A DNA stretch of 64,000 nucleotides from positions 43,423 through 107,422 of the forward strand of contig CAKPHJ010000001.1 of NCBI GenBank assembly GCA_934157205.1. The letters are read 5' to 3'. The notes under the pieces were generated by a model. That model was not told the DNA's origin. It made no database searches and worked only from the letters and a program-made list of their open reading frames with translations. This stretch comes from an uncultured Clostridia bacterium. GTDB lineage: Bacteria; Bacillota; Clostridia; TANB77; CAG-508. Shown here piece after piece: positions 63,804 through 64,000 of the stretch (positions within the stretch are counted from its first letter, which is position 1; every line of letters begins with the position of its first letter). Made by a program: the position numbers and the translations under genes.

Positions 63804-64000
63804 TTATTGTTTTTCAATATTATTAATTTCTTCTAAAGACAATCCAGTTATTTTATGAATTATATTTTTGTCAAATTTTTCGTTTAGCATTTTTTTTACA
63901 ACAGATTTAAGACCTTGTTTTAATCCTTTATCATATCCAGCATCTTCAATGGCTTTTTGATCCATTATGTATTTTTCCCTTAGTTCGGCAAGATATATTT
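63804..64000 (-). CDS. C-terminal part of an Rpn/PD-(D/E)XK nuclease family transposase-like protein
   Basis: A minus-strand frame entering from the right edge and ending TAA at 63806-63804 (about 65 residues visible). YLAELREKYIMDQKAIEDAG followed by YDKGLKQGLKSVVKKML and IHKITGLSLEEINNIEKQ matches the helical tail of Rpn-family recombination-promoting nuclease/transposase-like proteins (PDDEXK). The catalytic domain is outside the window. Confidence 0.7.
   Translation of the reverse strand, partial: IYLAELREKYIMDQKAIEDAGYDKGLKQGLKSVVKKMLNEKFDKNIIHKITGLSLEEINNIEKQ

Overview
The window looks like chromosome from an uncultured or poorly studied endospore-forming Clostridia-type Firmicute. It is extremely AT-rich (about a quarter G+C by eye), prefers AGA and A/T-ending codons, and uses AGGAGG-type ribosome binding sites. 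It carries spmA/spmB, spoIIR, sleB-ypeB, an alpha/beta-type SASP, an AbrB/SpoVT-like regulator and a GerM-domain protein. Housekeeping blocks include ffs-dnaX-ybaB-recR, murA-walJ-rlmH, rsmI, tadA and murF.

Layout. 0-1.6 kb: a Y-family polymerase (5' end outside the window) with its YolD partner. 1.7-2.1 kb: a GC-richer orphan gene. 2.2-3.7 kb: a polytopic, glycosyltransferase-like membrane protein. 3.7-17.3 kb: a type IV secretion (T4SS) locus with four VirB2/TrbC-like pilin genes, PrgI, a split TraC-N-like protein, VirB4, VirB6, a lysozyme-CHAP wall hydrolase and three single-pass NTF2-like (VirB8-like) proteins. No relaxase or coupling ATPase is visible. 17-25 kb: a membrane protein, a truncated SPFH protein, a DnaJ-like protein, a patatin and a giant BadF/HgdC-type activase. 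25-33 kb: GerM, tRNA/rRNA methyltransferases, abrB, spmAB, rlmH, walJ, murA, spoIIR. 33-42 kb: a gene with Spo0A boxes, a UDPGP-type nucleotidyltransferase, an FHA-ABCG transporter, secreted proteins and a phosphoglucomutase. 42-51 kb: accessory DNA around a tRNA-Arg(CCU), with a helicase / sigma factor / HExxH-protein operon, a second GC-richer orphan and a repeat protein. 51-64 kb: tadA, SRP RNA, dnaX, recR, a glycolipid glycosyltransferase, sleB-ypeB, VanW, SASP, murF and the end of an Rpn-type nuclease gene.

The most striking observation is that four separate genes (abrB-like, a DxxG-repeat protein, sleB and murF) are each interrupted by what looks like one extra C directly before a Gly codon. 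Each interruption puts a CGG codon in the zero frame. Skipping that C restores a full-length protein in every case. Reading both strands by eye, I found no other zero-frame CGG in any gene with normal composition, although off-frame CGG occurs dozens of times. CGT, CGC and CGA are used normally. The only other in-frame CGG is in the GC-rich orphan at 48.4-49.1 kb. This suggests CGG is unassigned here, and that CGGN is decoded as Gly by +1 frameshifting or a quadruplet-reading tRNA. Repeated assembly error is the main alternative.

Other notable items are two inverted copies of a ~245-bp palindromic element, each sitting inside a terminator-like hairpin; tandem pilin-like genes with near-identical 3' ends and unrelated 5' parts; an abrupt codon-bias switch inside the T4SS operon; and two Spo0A boxes upstream of a gene of unknown function.
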